From: Methanobacteriaceae archaeon
Lineage (GTDB): Archaea > Methanobacteriota > Methanobacteria > Methanobacteriales > Methanobacteriaceae
Assembly (NCBI GenBank): GCA_029219465.1
Contig: JAQXTL010000020.1
Coordinates: 1-61,288 of the forward strand
Length of the DNA: 61,288 bases
Reading direction: 5' to 3'
Positions 39,360-48,532 of the stretch are shown here, one piece after another. Positions within the stretch are counted from its first letter, which is position 1. Each line of letters opens with the position of its first letter. Below the pieces are notes generated by a model. That model was not told the DNA's origin. It did not search any database and saw nothing but the letters and a program-made list of their open reading frames with translations. The position numbers were made by a program, and so were the translations under genes.

Positions 39360-39807
39360 TTTATCAACCTCTTATTCCCTTTATAAATTAATTTTTATAA
39401 TACTTAAAGAATCCACTTACAGAGATGTTTTTTAAAGTATTATGGTTCTATATTACTTAATGACTATATAAACGATTTATCATTAGAAATAAAAAGAAAT
39501 GTTTAAATATAAAGAATTAACAAAATAATCATAATGATAAATCATTATAAATATAGTTAATATCGTATTTTTACTATTTTTTTATTGAATAATTTATTTA
39601 AAAAACTTAATTTAATCAATACATAATTTTAATCGTTGAATTTCATTAATAAAAAATTATACTTATAATTTTCAAGATTTTAAATATTTATAAAAGAAAA
39701 CACAAATATTGAACATACATAATTTTCATTACACTAATATTTATAAGAAAAGAGAAATTAATATAACTATTGTTATAAAAAAATATGAAATACAAGGGGT
39801 CGATGTG
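39360..39807. promoter_or_regulatory. Divergent fdhC/fdhD promoter region
   Basis: A 448-base gap. Reading toward fdhC (minus), AATGATAAATCGTT (39472-39485) abuts TTTATATAG. Reading toward fdhD (plus), AATGATAAATCATT (39533-39546) abuts TTATAAATATAG. The plus copy is the core of a perfect 18-nt dyad (39531-39548). From about 39560 to 39800 only AT-rich leader sequence is seen. The N-terminal frame extension of fdhD in this stretch has no ribosome site and is not taken as coding. Confidence 0.6.
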
Positions 39808-40557
39808 ATGAAGATTGAAGAAATTGATGCTATAACATATAAAAATAATCAGCACAACGAAGCAAGAGAAAAAGTTGTAAAAGATGAAACCATCACACTA
39901 ACAATAAATGGTACAATATCAAGAAGCTTATCTGCAATAGAAGATTCACTTAAAGAATTTGCAGTTGGATACCTATTTAATGAAAATCTCGTCAAATCAT
40001 TAGAAGATATTAAAAAAATTGAAATTGATGGCGTACAGATTAATGTAGAGATTGATGATACCTTACTTAAAACAAATGAAACCGTATTATGTTCCGATTC
40101 TGCAGGAGGATGGAGAAGTAAAATTAAAGAAGTACATCCTGTTGAGTCTGATTTCCAGGTAAATGTCAAAGAATTAATTGATCGAATTGAAGAGTTAAAA
40201 GACAACGCTGAAATCTGGCAAGCTACCGGTGGAACACACGTTGCAGGAATCGTTTATAACGGTGAATTTGTTGTAAAAGAAGATGTAAGCCGTCACGTTG
40301 CAGTAGATAAAGTAATTGGTTATGGTATATTAAATGGTTTTGACTTAAATCAGTCTTATGTAATCTACAGTGGAAGAATGCCAGCAGATATGGTAATTAA
40401 AATGACCAGAGCAGGCGTTCCAGTATTAGCATCAAATGCTGCTCCTGCAAATTCCGGATATAATATTGCAAAAAAAGGAAATATTACTCTCGTTGGATTT
40501 TTAAGAGGCCAACGCTGTAATATATATAATAATCAAAATAGAGTAATTTTTGACTAA
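39808..40557 (+). CDS. fdhD: Formate dehydrogenase accessory sulfurtransferase FdhD
   Basis: ATG 39808 (MKIEEIDAITY) follows GGGG/GTGAT signals and gives 249 residues. FdhD carries sulfur from a cysteine desulfurase to the pterin metal of formate dehydrogenase. Recognisable blocks are SAIEDSLKEFAVGYLFNE, EIWQATGGTHVAG, VSRHVAVDKVIGYG and SGRMPADMVIKMTRAGVPVLASNAAP. In the flexible loop that usually holds CxxC, this protein reads VLCSDSAGGW, with only one Cys. It is divergent from fdhCAB and convergent with hxlB. Confidence 0.92.
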   Translation: MKIEEIDAITYKNNQHNEAREKVVKDETITLTINGTISRSLSAIEDSLKEFAVGYLFNENLVKSLEDIKKIEIDGVQINVEIDDTLLKTNETVLCSDSAGGWRSKIKEVHPVESDFQVNVKELIDRIEELKDNAEIWQATGGTHVAGIVYNGEFVVKEDVSRHVAVDKVIGYGILNGFDLNQSYVIYSGRMPADMVIKMTRAGVPVLASNAAPANSGYNIAKKGNITLVGFLRGQRCNIYNNQNRVIFD

Positions 40558-40564
40558 ATTACTC
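40541..40564. terminator. Hairpin shared by convergent fdhD and hxlB
   Basis: A 9-bp perfect stem GAGTAATTT/AAATTACTC (6-nt loop) contains both stop codons. No strong T-run follows on either strand, so termination is less certain. Confidence 0.45.
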
Positions 40565-41149
40565 TAATACAGTATGTCTTGCTTTAAGATCACTTTCAGT
40601 TTGTTGCATTTTTTCCATTAATTCAGAAACAATTGCATCTAAAAAGACTAAAGTGGTCAACTCAAAAGCAGTTCCTAAAGGTGTTAAGGAAGTATAGTTT
40701 CCATGAATTTGACGTTTCATATAGTTTTCGTCATCAACTTCTTTTTTTGTTCTTCCTTTAACAAAAACATAAGCATCAGATAATTTTCCTAAAGTAGACT
40801 CAGGATATGAAGTTACAGCCAATACTTTAGAACCTCTATTTTTAGCAATTTTTGCTGCAGAAACGATGGTATTTGTTTCACCAGAACCTGAAATTGCAAT
40901 AATACAGTCATCTTCATAAATAGCTGGAGAAATAGTTTCTCCTACAACATAAGCACTTAAACCTAAATGCATTAATCTCATTGCAAAAGCTTTAGCAGCA
41001 AGTCCTGATCTTCCAGCACCAGTAACAAAGATATTTTTAGATTCGATAATAATATCTTCAAATTTGTCAATAGTTTCCTCATCTAAAAATTCTTCAGCAT
41101 TCTTAATATTATCTAATATCGCGTTAATAGAAGTTTTCATAATTTCCAT
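40559..41149 (-). CDS. hxlB: 6-phospho-3-hexuloisomerase
   Basis: ATG 41149 (MEIMKTSINAIL) is preferred over a TTG five codons earlier; it gives 196 residues. The SIS sugar-isomerase domain is clear: NIFVTGAGRSGLAAKAFAMRLMHLG, AIYEDDCIIAISGSGETNT, KVLAVTSYPEST and a C-terminal TPLGTAFELTTLVFLDA. It interconverts fructose 6-phosphate and 3-hexulose 6-phosphate. In methanogens this runs the ribulose monophosphate pathway in reverse to make ribulose 5-phosphate. Start choice is moderate; family is firm. It is divergent from the regulator at 41207 with only 57 bases between. Confidence 0.92.
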   Translation of the reverse strand: MEIMKTSINAILDNIKNAEEFLDEETIDKFEDIIIESKNIFVTGAGRSGLAAKAFAMRLMHLGLSAYVVGETISPAIYEDDCIIAISGSGETNTIVSAAKIAKNRGSKVLAVTSYPESTLGKLSDAYVFVKGRTKKEVDDENYMKRQIHGNYTSLTPLGTAFELTTLVFLDAIVSELMEKMQQTESDLKARHTVLE

Positions 41150-41206
41150 TTTATCTAATCCCAAAATCGATATTATTAATTATGATTAAAATTTTATTTA
41201 TAATTG

Positions 41207-42073
41207 ATGGAATTTGAAAGTAAAGGATTGATAAGTTTAGAGATAGATGGTGAAGTTTACGGATATAGATTATTCGAAAGTCTTGACTCCCTTTCGAAAA
41301 CAAAATCTCAAAGAAAATCTGCTAAACAGTTAAATATTTCTCATACTGTTTTTAATAGAAGAATACTTAAAGCAGAAGAAAAATTAGGGATAAAACTTAC
41401 CAAAAAAGTGGGAAATGGTACACATCTCACCCGTGAAGGATTAGACTTATTAGAAGAGTTCAAAAAATATGCAATCCAAATCGAAAAGACATCTACAATC
41501 AACATTGTTGGAGGTCATATCAGCACAGGTCTTTTGGACAGTATTGATTTACCTTTTAAAACAAATATCTACAGCAGCAATGACGAAGATGCATTTGAAC
41601 TTGCTAAAAGAGGAGTTGTGGATATATTAACCCTTGACGACCCGTTAATTGCTTTTGAAAGAGATATTAACTTTTATCCAATAGCTTATGATTACCTTGT
41701 TCTTATTTCAAGTCCAGAAACAAAAGATATTGAAAGTATTTCAGATTTGGAAAATCTTGATTTTGTAAGTGTTTCTGGATCTGCTCAAAGGCTTGCATGG
41801 GACAGTTTAAAACATTATGATATTAACATAAACATCACCGAAACTGTAAACTCCCAGTTTGAAGCATATAAATTAGTTAAAAATTCCAAAAATCTACATA
41901 CATTCCTTAATGCAAGTTACTTTAAAGGAAACGAACTTTTAAAATTTGATACCCAACATGTTATAAGTTTAGTTAAGGTAAACGAAGATAAAGACGATGT
42001 TGACGAGTTTATCAGATACCTAACAAATGAAGGGCAAAACGACATCGAAAAGCAAGGTTTCAGTCCGATGTAG
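41207..42073 (+). CDS. ModE/LysR-like HTH regulator with periplasmic-binding-protein-like domain
   Basis: ATG 41207 is preferred (the TTG one codon earlier adds nothing), giving 288 residues. The N-terminal winged helix (SQRKSAKQLNISHTVFNRRILKAEEKLGIKLTKKVGNGTHLTREG) is of the ModE/LysR type. Residues about 95-280 resemble a type 2 substrate-binding fold (IVGGHISTGLLDSIDL, GVVDILTLDDPL, YDYLVLIS, SGSAQRLAWDSLKHYDI) of the kind linked to molybdate or tungstate sensing in archaea. No ribosome site is visible, and a TATA-like element about 30 bases upstream suggests a leaderless transcript. Position beside fdhD makes metal- or formate-linked control plausible but unproven. Confidence 0.78.
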   Translation: MEFESKGLISLEIDGEVYGYRLFESLDSLSKTKSQRKSAKQLNISHTVFNRRILKAEEKLGIKLTKKVGNGTHLTREGLDLLEEFKKYAIQIEKTSTINIVGGHISTGLLDSIDLPFKTNIYSSNDEDAFELAKRGVVDILTLDDPLIAFERDINFYPIAYDYLVLISSPETKDIESISDLENLDFVSVSGSAQRLAWDSLKHYDININITETVNSQFEAYKLVKNSKNLHTFLNASYFKGNELLKFDTQHVISLVKVNEDKDDVDEFIRYLTNEGQNDIEKQGFSPM

Positions 42074-42218
42074 ATGATACTTTTCAGATGCTCTTAGAAA
42101 AAGTAAAATTATATAACATGACATATTTTATATCACACTCATATGACCGAATTTTAAGTTTCAAAACATTAAATAATGATAAGAAACAATATTAACATAG
42201 AAGATTTAAGGCGATATT

Positions 42219-43133
42219 ATGGCGAAAAATAGAGATTTACTAGCTATTGGGCACTCTGCTCACGATTATATCATTAAAGTACCAGAATTCCCAAAAGCAA
42301 ACTTTTCTGCTCCAATTACCAACATGAAAACATTCAATGGAGGAGCAGCAGCTAACGTTGCTTGTGTTGGTGCTAAATTAGGATTAAAAACATCTTTGGT
42401 TTCAGCGGTTGGTGGAGATTTTAAAAAAACAGAATACTATGAACATATGCAAAATTTAGATATTGATACTGACTCACTTATTATTGTTCCAGGCGAATCA
42501 ACTCCTACTGCATTTGTATTAACCGATGATAATTCAGACCAAATCAGTTACTTCTACTGGGGTGCAGCTCGTGAGTTTGCACAAAGTAAAGTACCTACCT
42601 CCGCAATAAAAAATGTTGAAGCAGTACATTTAGCTACAGGAGATCCTGATTTCAACTGGAAATGTTCTGAAGAAGCAAAAGATGAAGATTTACTTATTTC
42701 ATTTGACCCAGGTCAAGACCTTGGAATGTATGATATTAAAAAATTAAGAGATGTAATTAAAAATACAACAATTCTTTTCGGAAACCATCATGAAATCGGA
42801 AGAATCTTAGAATCTCTTGAAGTGGATTTAGATGGTCTTAGAGAATTAGGTCCAAAGATTATTGTTAAAACCTGTGGGGCTAATGGTAGTGAAATCTACT
42901 CCGATGAAGACAAAATTAAAATCGATGCTATTAAAACAGAAGCTATCGATCCAACTGGTGCTGGAGATTCATATAGAGCAGGATTCTTATCCAGATTCTT
43001 AAACGGCGAATCATTAGAATCATCTGCTAAATTCGCATCAACCGTTTCATCATTTATTGTAGAACATCAAGGTTGTCAAACCAACATGCCTACATTTGAT
43101 GAAGCATTTGAAAGAATGAATGGATTTTACTAG
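42219..43133 (+). CDS. PfkB/ribokinase-family sugar or nucleoside kinase
   Basis: A 304-residue PfkB carbohydrate kinase. It has the N-terminal GGAAANVACVGAKLGLKTSLVSAVGGD motif and the C-terminal ATP/anion-hole signature DPTGAGDSYRAGFL containing the catalytic Asp. Methanogen relatives phosphorylate nucleosides (broad-specificity archaeal nucleoside kinase) or sugars; the sequence does not decide. Ribosome site AGGCGAT. Free-standing, with a weak hairpin at its stop codon. Confidence 0.88.
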   Translation: MAKNRDLLAIGHSAHDYIIKVPEFPKANFSAPITNMKTFNGGAAANVACVGAKLGLKTSLVSAVGGDFKKTEYYEHMQNLDIDTDSLIIVPGESTPTAFVLTDDNSDQISYFYWGAAREFAQSKVPTSAIKNVEAVHLATGDPDFNWKCSEEAKDEDLLISFDPGQDLGMYDIKKLRDVIKNTTILFGNHHEIGRILESLEVDLDGLRELGPKIIVKTCGANGSEIYSDEDKIKIDAIKTEAIDPTGAGDSYRAGFLSRFLNGESLESSAKFASTVSSFIVEHQGCQTNMPTFDEAFERMNGFY

Positions 43134-43367
43134 AATCCTTTCCTTTTTTTCAAGTATACTTTATTTTTATCAATATGACTTTATTTCTTATTTAAAAAAC
43201 TAAAACAACTACTTTTTCAAAAATAATTGATACATATCAATAATATTTTAATTAAAAGCCAACCAATTAATTTAAATACCAATAATTAAATATAAAAAAA
43301 TATCAAAATGATATGGAATTTAAATAAATTAAATTTGACTGTTTTAAATCTTATTTGATGTGATATC
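43134..43367 (+). promoter_or_regulatory. thiC upstream region with TGATA/TATCA dyads
   Basis: ATTGATA-CA-TATCAAT is at 43226-43241, ATATCA-AAA-TGATAT at 43300-43314, and TGATATCA just before the ATG (about 43359-43366). TATA-like AATTTAAATA elements lie near 43269-43278 and 43317-43326. No TPP-riboswitch fold was recognised. Confidence 0.45.
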
Positions 43368-44666
43368 ATGACACAAATTAGTGATGCAAAAAAAGGAATA
43401 TTAACTGAAGAAATGAAACATGTTGCAAAAATAGAAAATGTTTCAGAAGATTTTATTTTAAAATCTGTAGCTAAAGGTACTATTGTAATACCAAGTAACG
43501 TAAACAGAGACATTGAAGCTTCCGGTATCGGTGCAGGTCTTAGAACCAAAGTAAACGCAACCGTTGGAACTTCAACTGATATTGTTGACTTTGATGAAGA
43601 AGTTAAAAAAGCACAAATTGCTATTGACCACGGTGCAGACTGTTTAATGGAATTAAGTATTGGTGGAGACTTAGATGTAATCAGAAGAAGAGTTCTCGAC
43701 ATGTCCCCATTACCAGTTGGTTCTGTACCAGTATACCAAGCATCCATCGAAAGTATCAGAGAACACGGTTCTGTAGTTGACATGACTGAAGATGACTTAT
43801 TCAATGCTATTGAAAAACAAGCAAAAGATGGTATTGACTTTATGGCAATCCACAGTAGTATTAACATCGAAACCTTAACCAGACTCAAAAGACAAGGCCG
43901 TGTAACTGGACTCGTATCCCGTGGAGGATCATTCATGTCCGGATGGATTGTTGAAAACGAACAAGAAAACCCATTATACTCAAACTTTGACTATGTCTTA
44001 GAACTTGCTAAAGAACACGACGTTGTTCTTTCACTTGCAAACGGTATGAGAGCAGGATCTATTGCTGATTCAACCGACAGGGCACAAATCCAAGAATTGA
44101 TCATTTTAGGAGAATTAATTGATAGATCTCGTGAAGCTGGAGTACAATGTATGATTGAAGGACCTGGACACATTCCAATCAACGAAATCCCAACTAATGT
44201 AATGATTCAAAAGAAAATGTGTTCCAACGCTCCTTTCTACATGCTTGGACCTATTGTATGTGACGTAGCACCAGGTTACGACCACATTGTATCTGCAATC
44301 GGAGCAGCATCCTCTGCAAAAGCAGGTGCAGACTTTATCTGTTACGTAACTCCTGCAGAACACCTCGCTCTTCCTAACCCTGAAGACGTAAAAGAAGGAG
44401 TTATTGCAACTAAAATTGGAGCTTACGCAGGTGACTTAGCAACCGGACAAATTGACGGTTCACAAGATTTAGCTATGGCTGAAGCACGTAAAAGACTCGA
44501 CTGGGAAGCACAATACGAATGCGCATTATTCCCTGATGCAGCACGTGCAAAAAGAGACCAAAGACCTCCTGAAGAAGAGGACACCTGTACCATGTGTGGT
44601 AACTTCTGTGCAGTAAAAATCGTTAACGAATGGTTAGACAAATCTGATTCTGACCTAATCAAATAG
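43368..44666 (+). CDS. thiC: Phosphomethylpyrimidine synthase ThiC
   Basis: A 432-residue radical SAM enzyme converting aminoimidazole ribotide to the thiamine pyrimidine. Family blocks are [87 protein letters not shown] and [15 protein letters not shown]. The C-terminal cluster motif reads CTMCGNFC, a CX2CX3C spacing, one residue shorter than the CX2CX4C of bacterial ThiC. The protein is also shorter at the N-terminus than the bacterial enzyme, as usual in archaea. A hairpin terminator starts at the stop codon. Confidence 0.94.
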   Translation: MTQISDAKKGILTEEMKHVAKIENVSEDFILKSVAKGTIVIPSNVNRDIEASGIGAGLRTKVNATVGTSTDIVDFDEEVKKAQIAIDHGADCLMELSIGGDLDVIRRRVLDMSPLPVGSVPVYQASIESIREHGSVVDMTEDDLFNAIEKQAKDGIDFMAIHSSINIETLTRLKRQGRVTGLVSRGGSFMSGWIVENEQENPLYSNFDYVLELAKEHDVVLSLANGMRAGSIADSTDRAQIQELIILGELIDRSREAGVQCMIEGPGHIPINEIPTNVMIQKKMCSNAPFYMLGPIVCDVAPGYDHIVSAIGAASSAKAGADFICYVTPAEHLALPNPEDVKEGVIATKIGAYAGDLATGQIDGSQDLAMAEARKRLDWEAQYECALFPDAARAKRDQRPPEEEDTCTMCGNFCAVKIVNEWLDKSDSDLIK

Positions 44667-44696
44667 ATAGATTTTCTATCTATTCTTATTTTTTAT
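44662..44696 (+). terminator. Hairpin terminator overlapping the thiC stop codon
   Basis: A 10-bp perfect stem AATAGATAGA/TCTATCTATT (44662-44684, TTT loop) includes the stop codon and is followed by CTTATTTTTTATA. Confidence 0.75.
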
Positions 44697-44710
44697 ATTC
44701 ATTTCCCAAA

Positions 44711-44745
44711 ATATGATGTAATAAACCACGTGTTTTACATCATAT
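44711..44745. repeat. 35-nt dyad between thiC and lysS
   Basis: 11-nt perfect arms ATATGATGTAA and TTACATCATAT flank a 13-nt centre containing CACGTG. CTATTTTTTA follows, so it may be a second terminator for thiC or a protein-binding site. Confidence 0.6.
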
Positions 44746-44884
44746 ACTAACTATTTTTTAAAAACTTTGAAAAAATAATCATCAAATCACTTAGTTTTAC
44801 TAATCTTTTTATATAAATAACAACAAATATCATTTTAATATAACTTATTTTATGATAATTTTTTTATTAAAACGGTGAATATAA

Positions 44885-46468
44885 ATGACACATTGGATTG
44901 AAAACATAGCTACTGAATTAGCAGAAAGAGATGTAGAAGAACATGTTATTGCAAGTGGAACCTCCATTTCAGGTTCAATTCACATTGGAAACTCATGCGA
45001 CATATTTATTGCTAATGCAATTGGAAAAAAATTAAGGGAACTCGGAAAACAAGCAAAAACCATCTGGATTGCAGATGACCACGATCCATTAAGAAAAGTT
45101 CCATACCCACTTCCTGAAGATTACGACAAATACTTAGGTATGCCATACTCCGTTATCCCATGTCCTGACGGCTGCTGTGACAACTTTGTAGAACACTTTG
45201 AAAAACCTTTACTCACAGTAATGGACGATTACGGAATTGAAATGGAAACCAAATCCGGTTTTGAAATGTACAAAACTGGAGTTTACAACGACTACATTAG
45301 AACCTCTCTCGAACACGTTGATGAAATCAAAGAGATTTTCAACGAATACAGAAGAGAACCATTAGCAGATGACTGGTTACCATACAACCCAATTTGTGAC
45401 GAATGTGGACGTGTAAACACAACTTATGCTTATGACTTTGACGGCGACATCATCAAATACAGATGTGAATGTGGCCACGACGGTGAAATGGATATCAAAT
45501 CAGGTAACGGTAAACTTACCTGGAGAGTAGAATGGGCTGCAAGATGGAAAATCTTCGGAACCACATGTGAACCATTCGGAAAAGACCACGCAGCTAGTGG
45601 CGGATCCTACGATGTAAGTAGCATTATTTCAGAAAAAATCTTTGATTACCCTGCACCATTCCCAGTACCATACGAATGGATTACTCTCGATGGTGAAGCA
45701 ATGAGTAAATCTCACGGAGTATTCTTTGCTCCAGAAGAATGGTTAAAAATTGGACCTGCAGAAAGTCTTAACTACTACTTGTTCAGATCCAAACCAATGA
45801 AAGCAAAAGACTTCTCACCAAAAATGTCTTTCTTAGACTTTATCGACCAATTTGATACCGTTGAAAAAGTATTCTACGGTGAAGAAGAAGCACCATCTGA
45901 AAAAGAAGGTAAAAAATTCAAAGAAATCTATGAAATCGTACAAATCAACGAAGGTAGTCCTTTACCATTCAGACCACCTTTCAGATTCCTCGTTAACGCT
46001 TACCAAATTGCTGGAGACGACTTAGAAAAAATCTTTGGAATTTTAAAAAGAAACTCCCAATTATCAAAAAGCTTTAAAGACAAAGAATTTGGCGACTTAA
46101 ATGAAACTGAATTAGCTCAATATCGTGAAAGAGTTGACAACGTAATTTACTGGTTAGATACTTATGCACCTAAATTCGTAAAATTCCAAGTGCAAGAGAA
46201 AAACATTCCAAAATTACCGTTGACCGAAGATCAAGACAAATTCTTAGCTGACTTAGCTGACTTGATGGAAAACAATGAATTCTCAGAAGCAACTGAATTG
46301 CACGATGCAATGTATGAAATCTTAGAAGCACAAGAATTAAAACCTCAAAAAGGATTCCAAGCTATTTACAAAATGATTCTTGGTCAAAAACAAGGTCCAA
46401 GAGCAGCTTCATTCTTGTTAAGTTTAGACAAAGATTTCGTTATTAAAAGATTGAGAAAAGAAGCTTAA
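44885..46468 (+). CDS. lysS: Lysyl-tRNA synthetase, class I
   Basis: A 527-residue class I LysRS, typical of euryarchaea. HIGN (about residues 36-39 in [13 protein letters not shown]) and AMSKSHG (KMSKS equivalent, near residue 278) are the ATP-binding motifs. A zinc-type Cys set ([31 protein letters not shown]) lies between them. The C-terminal alpha-helical region binds the tRNA. It charges tRNA-Lys in translation. A TATA element (TTTATATAAATAAC, about 44810-44823) and GGTGAAT ribosome site precede it. Confidence 0.95.
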   Translation: MTHWIENIATELAERDVEEHVIASGTSISGSIHIGNSCDIFIANAIGKKLRELGKQAKTIWIADDHDPLRKVPYPLPEDYDKYLGMPYSVIPCPDGCCDNFVEHFEKPLLTVMDDYGIEMETKSGFEMYKTGVYNDYIRTSLEHVDEIKEIFNEYRREPLADDWLPYNPICDECGRVNTTYAYDFDGDIIKYRCECGHDGEMDIKSGNGKLTWRVEWAARWKIFGTTCEPFGKDHAASGGSYDVSSIISEKIFDYPAPFPVPYEWITLDGEAMSKSHGVFFAPEEWLKIGPAESLNYYLFRSKPMKAKDFSPKMSFLDFIDQFDTVEKVFYGEEEAPSEKEGKKFKEIYEIVQINEGSPLPFRPPFRFLVNAYQIAGDDLEKIFGILKRNSQLSKSFKDKEFGDLNETELAQYRERVDNVIYWLDTYAPKFVKFQVQEKNIPKLPLTEDQDKFLADLADLMENNEFSEATELHDAMYEILEAQELKPQKGFQAIYKMILGQKQGPRAASFLLSLDKDFVIKRLRKEA

Positions 46469-46495
46469 TCTTTTAAATTTTTTCTTTTTTTATTT

Positions 46496-46873
46496 TTAAA
46501 GTAATGTTTTAAACTCTTTTTTCATTAAAGAATCATCAACAAACTGATAATCTAATTTTTCAAATATTTCAACTAAAATATCATCACGACTATCAAAGCT
46601 AACAACAATGCTTTTAAATTCATAATCAATAGCTATTTTTTCAAGCTGTCTGATTAATTTGTAAGCTATTTTTTCTCTCTCATCATATGAGTTTAAAAAT
46701 AAAGTAGTAATCTCTGCAGATTGTGAGTCATAAACTCTAAAACTAGCACATCCTACAGTTTTTTTAAAACTGACCAAAAGCAATACAACCTGAGGATCAT
46801 CTAAAAAACAACCAAAAGATTTACAAAATTCAACAAATCTTTCATCAGTTTCATCTGTAACAATAATCTCCAT
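46496..46873 (-). CDS. GNAT-like acetyltransferase (small)
   Basis: A 125-residue protein with a likely GNAT fold: a central strand-loop VVLLLVSFKKTVGCASFRVYDSQSAEITTLFLNSYDEREKIAYKLIRQLEKIAIDYEF fits the acetyl-CoA-binding beta4-alpha3 region, though the classic Q/RxxGxG/A loop is degenerate (NSYDEREKIA). It ends with KLDYQFVDDSLMKKEF, typical of GNAT C-termini. Substrate unknown. Its ATG overlaps the deaminase stop (TAATG), and AGGTGA serves as ribosome site within the upstream gene, so the two are translationally coupled. Confidence 0.62.
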   Translation of the reverse strand: MEIIVTDETDERFVEFCKSFGCFLDDPQVVLLLVSFKKTVGCASFRVYDSQSAEITTLFLNSYDEREKIAYKLIRQLEKIAIDYEFKSIVVSFDSRDDILVEIFEKLDYQFVDDSLMKKEFKTLL

Positions 46874-47343
46874 TATTTCACCTCAGTAGTATTTCCAACT
46901 TTCTTAAGTTCTTCTTCCCACACACCAGGGTTTTGTTTAATAAAGTCTAAAAATAACTCTCTACATTCCATTTTATCCAATACAACAACTTCAACATCGT
47001 TAGATTCAAGGAAATTCTCTGCACCCATTAGTGTAGTATTTTCTCCAATAACCACTTTTGGTATGTTATAAAGAATAATAGCTCCTGAACACATTGAACA
47101 TGGAGATAGTGTGGTGTAGAGTGTACATTCAATATAATCTTCATAGTTAAGACGTCCAGCATTTTCAATTGCATCCATTTCTGCATGCATAACTACTGAA
47201 CTGTTTTGAATTAATCTATTATGGCCTCTTGATATAATCTTGTTATCTTTAACTAAGACAGCACCAATAGGCAAGCCTCCATCCTTTGAAGACTTTTTAG
47301 CTTCTTTAAGAGCTTCATCCATAAAATAATTATCGTTTGTCAT
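46873..47343 (-). CDS. CMP/dCMP-type nucleoside deaminase
   Basis: The start is set at ATG 47343 (MTNDNYFMDEALKEAKKSS), which matches family N-termini; an in-frame ATG 11 codons earlier gives a poor hydrophobic extension. Neither has a clear ribosome site. The 156 residues include the zinc motifs HAEMDAIENAG and SPCSMCSGAIILYNIPKVVIG. Family members deaminate cytosine, guanine or tRNA adenosine (TadA-like); the length and GGLPIGAVLVKDNKIISRGHN segment are compatible with cytosine/guanine deaminase. Downstream it is coupled to the GNAT-like gene. Confidence 0.85.
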   Translation of the reverse strand: MTNDNYFMDEALKEAKKSSKDGGLPIGAVLVKDNKIISRGHNRLIQNSSVVMHAEMDAIENAGRLNYEDYIECTLYTTLSPCSMCSGAIILYNIPKVVIGENTTLMGAENFLESNDVEVVVLDKMECRELFLDFIKQNPGVWEEELKKVGNTTEVK

Positions 47344-47376
47344 TTTAAAAAAAGGAATAATAGATGAATAAAACAT

Positions 47377-48351
47377 CTATTTAAATCTACTTAATAATCC
47401 TTTATTGGATTCTTTTTCTAATGCTTCCTCAAGTTCTGCAACTTGATTTTTCAAATCAGCAATAGCTTTGTTGGATTCATTAGATAATTTATCAAAACTA
47501 CTTTCTTTAAGTCTGAGCTGATTTTTAAGTGAGGAAATTTCTTCTTTATATCCGTCAATTTCCTTTTTATTTTGAGAATCAACTTCATCTTTGTAGTTAC
47601 CAATTTCAATTAGTTCATTTCTTAAAGTTTTAACTTCATCAGAAAGACTGGTATTTTCCTTTTTAGCAGCCTCTAACTTGGATTTGACATCACTTAATTC
47701 GTCAAACAAATCAGAATTTTCTTTCTTCAATCCTTCTACATCAATTGAATCGAGTTTTTCTTTGTATTGATCAATTTTAGCTTGTAAATCATCTTTGATA
47801 GTTTTGAGTTCTGATTCTAGCTTGTCTGCTCTTACTTTGTTGACTGCACCTTCAGCACCAAGTTTTCCAATTTTATCACTTAAATCAGCATTAATATCTA
47901 ATTGATCATAATAGTTTCTGGTACTTTTTTCAAGAGCATCAGTCAATTCCAATTTGAGACTTTTAAGTTTTGAATTTTCTTTTTTAAGATTAGGAATTAT
48001 ATTATTAGTCAAATAATGAAGCTCATTTGATTGATTTGCTAATTTCTCATCTTTTTCTTCTAGTTGAGATTTTAGGTCATCTGAAATGTCACATTCATCG
48101 TTAGAAGATTCTTCTTTAACATCATCAGTAGGTTCTTCTACTACTTCATTTTCAATAACATCTTCCTTAGCAGATTCAATAACTACTTCTTCGTTAGGAA
48201 CTTCTTGAACAGGTTCTTTAGTAATGGTTTCTTCAACTTCTACAACAGGTTTTGATTTTTCTTCATCAGACTTACGATTATTTTTGAGTTTATCTAAGTC
48301 TAATTTAACTTTACCACCGTACATGGCATTAATTGGTTTATCACTTGACAT
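47377..48351 (-). CDS. Coiled-coil protein, unknown function
   Basis: ATG 48351 (MSSDKPINAMYGGKVKLDLDKL) is chosen because GGTGATT lies three bases upstream; this gives 324 residues. After a short N-terminal segment and a very acidic, Pro/Glu/Val-rich stretch (about 35-90), nearly all of the protein is predicted coiled coil with heptads of Leu/Ile/Val, ending SNKGLLSRFK. No signal peptide, membrane helix or enzymatic motif is seen, so it should be a cytosolic structural or scaffold protein. It precedes the deaminase on the same strand and is divergent from polC. I do not recognise a family. Confidence 0.72.
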   Translation of the reverse strand: MSSDKPINAMYGGKVKLDLDKLKNNRKSDEEKSKPVVEVEETITKEPVQEVPNEEVVIESAKEDVIENEVVEEPTDDVKEESSNDECDISDDLKSQLEEKDEKLANQSNELHYLTNNIIPNLKKENSKLKSLKLELTDALEKSTRNYYDQLDINADLSDKIGKLGAEGAVNKVRADKLESELKTIKDDLQAKIDQYKEKLDSIDVEGLKKENSDLFDELSDVKSKLEAAKKENTSLSDEVKTLRNELIEIGNYKDEVDSQNKKEIDGYKEEISSLKNQLRLKESSFDKLSNESNKAIADLKNQVAELEEALEKESNKGLLSRFK

Positions 48352-48532
48352 TAAAATCACCAAAATAGCAAAATTAATATTATAAAAATTCAACTACAAA
48401 TTACAAATTAAAATTTATACTTTAGAATATTTAAGTATTACTAAATTTGATAAAAATACTATTGAAAATTTATTAATATCAGTAAAACCAATAATAATAT
48501 ATTAATTAATTTTTGTAACTTGTGGCGATACC

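Noticed and set aside
39709-39807. 33-residue N-terminal extension of fdhD
   Set aside because: No ribosome site and poor coding character; ATG 39808 has good upstream signals and matches family N-termini.
43134-43367. TPP riboswitch before thiC
   Set aside because: The conserved CUGAGA and paired arms were not found.
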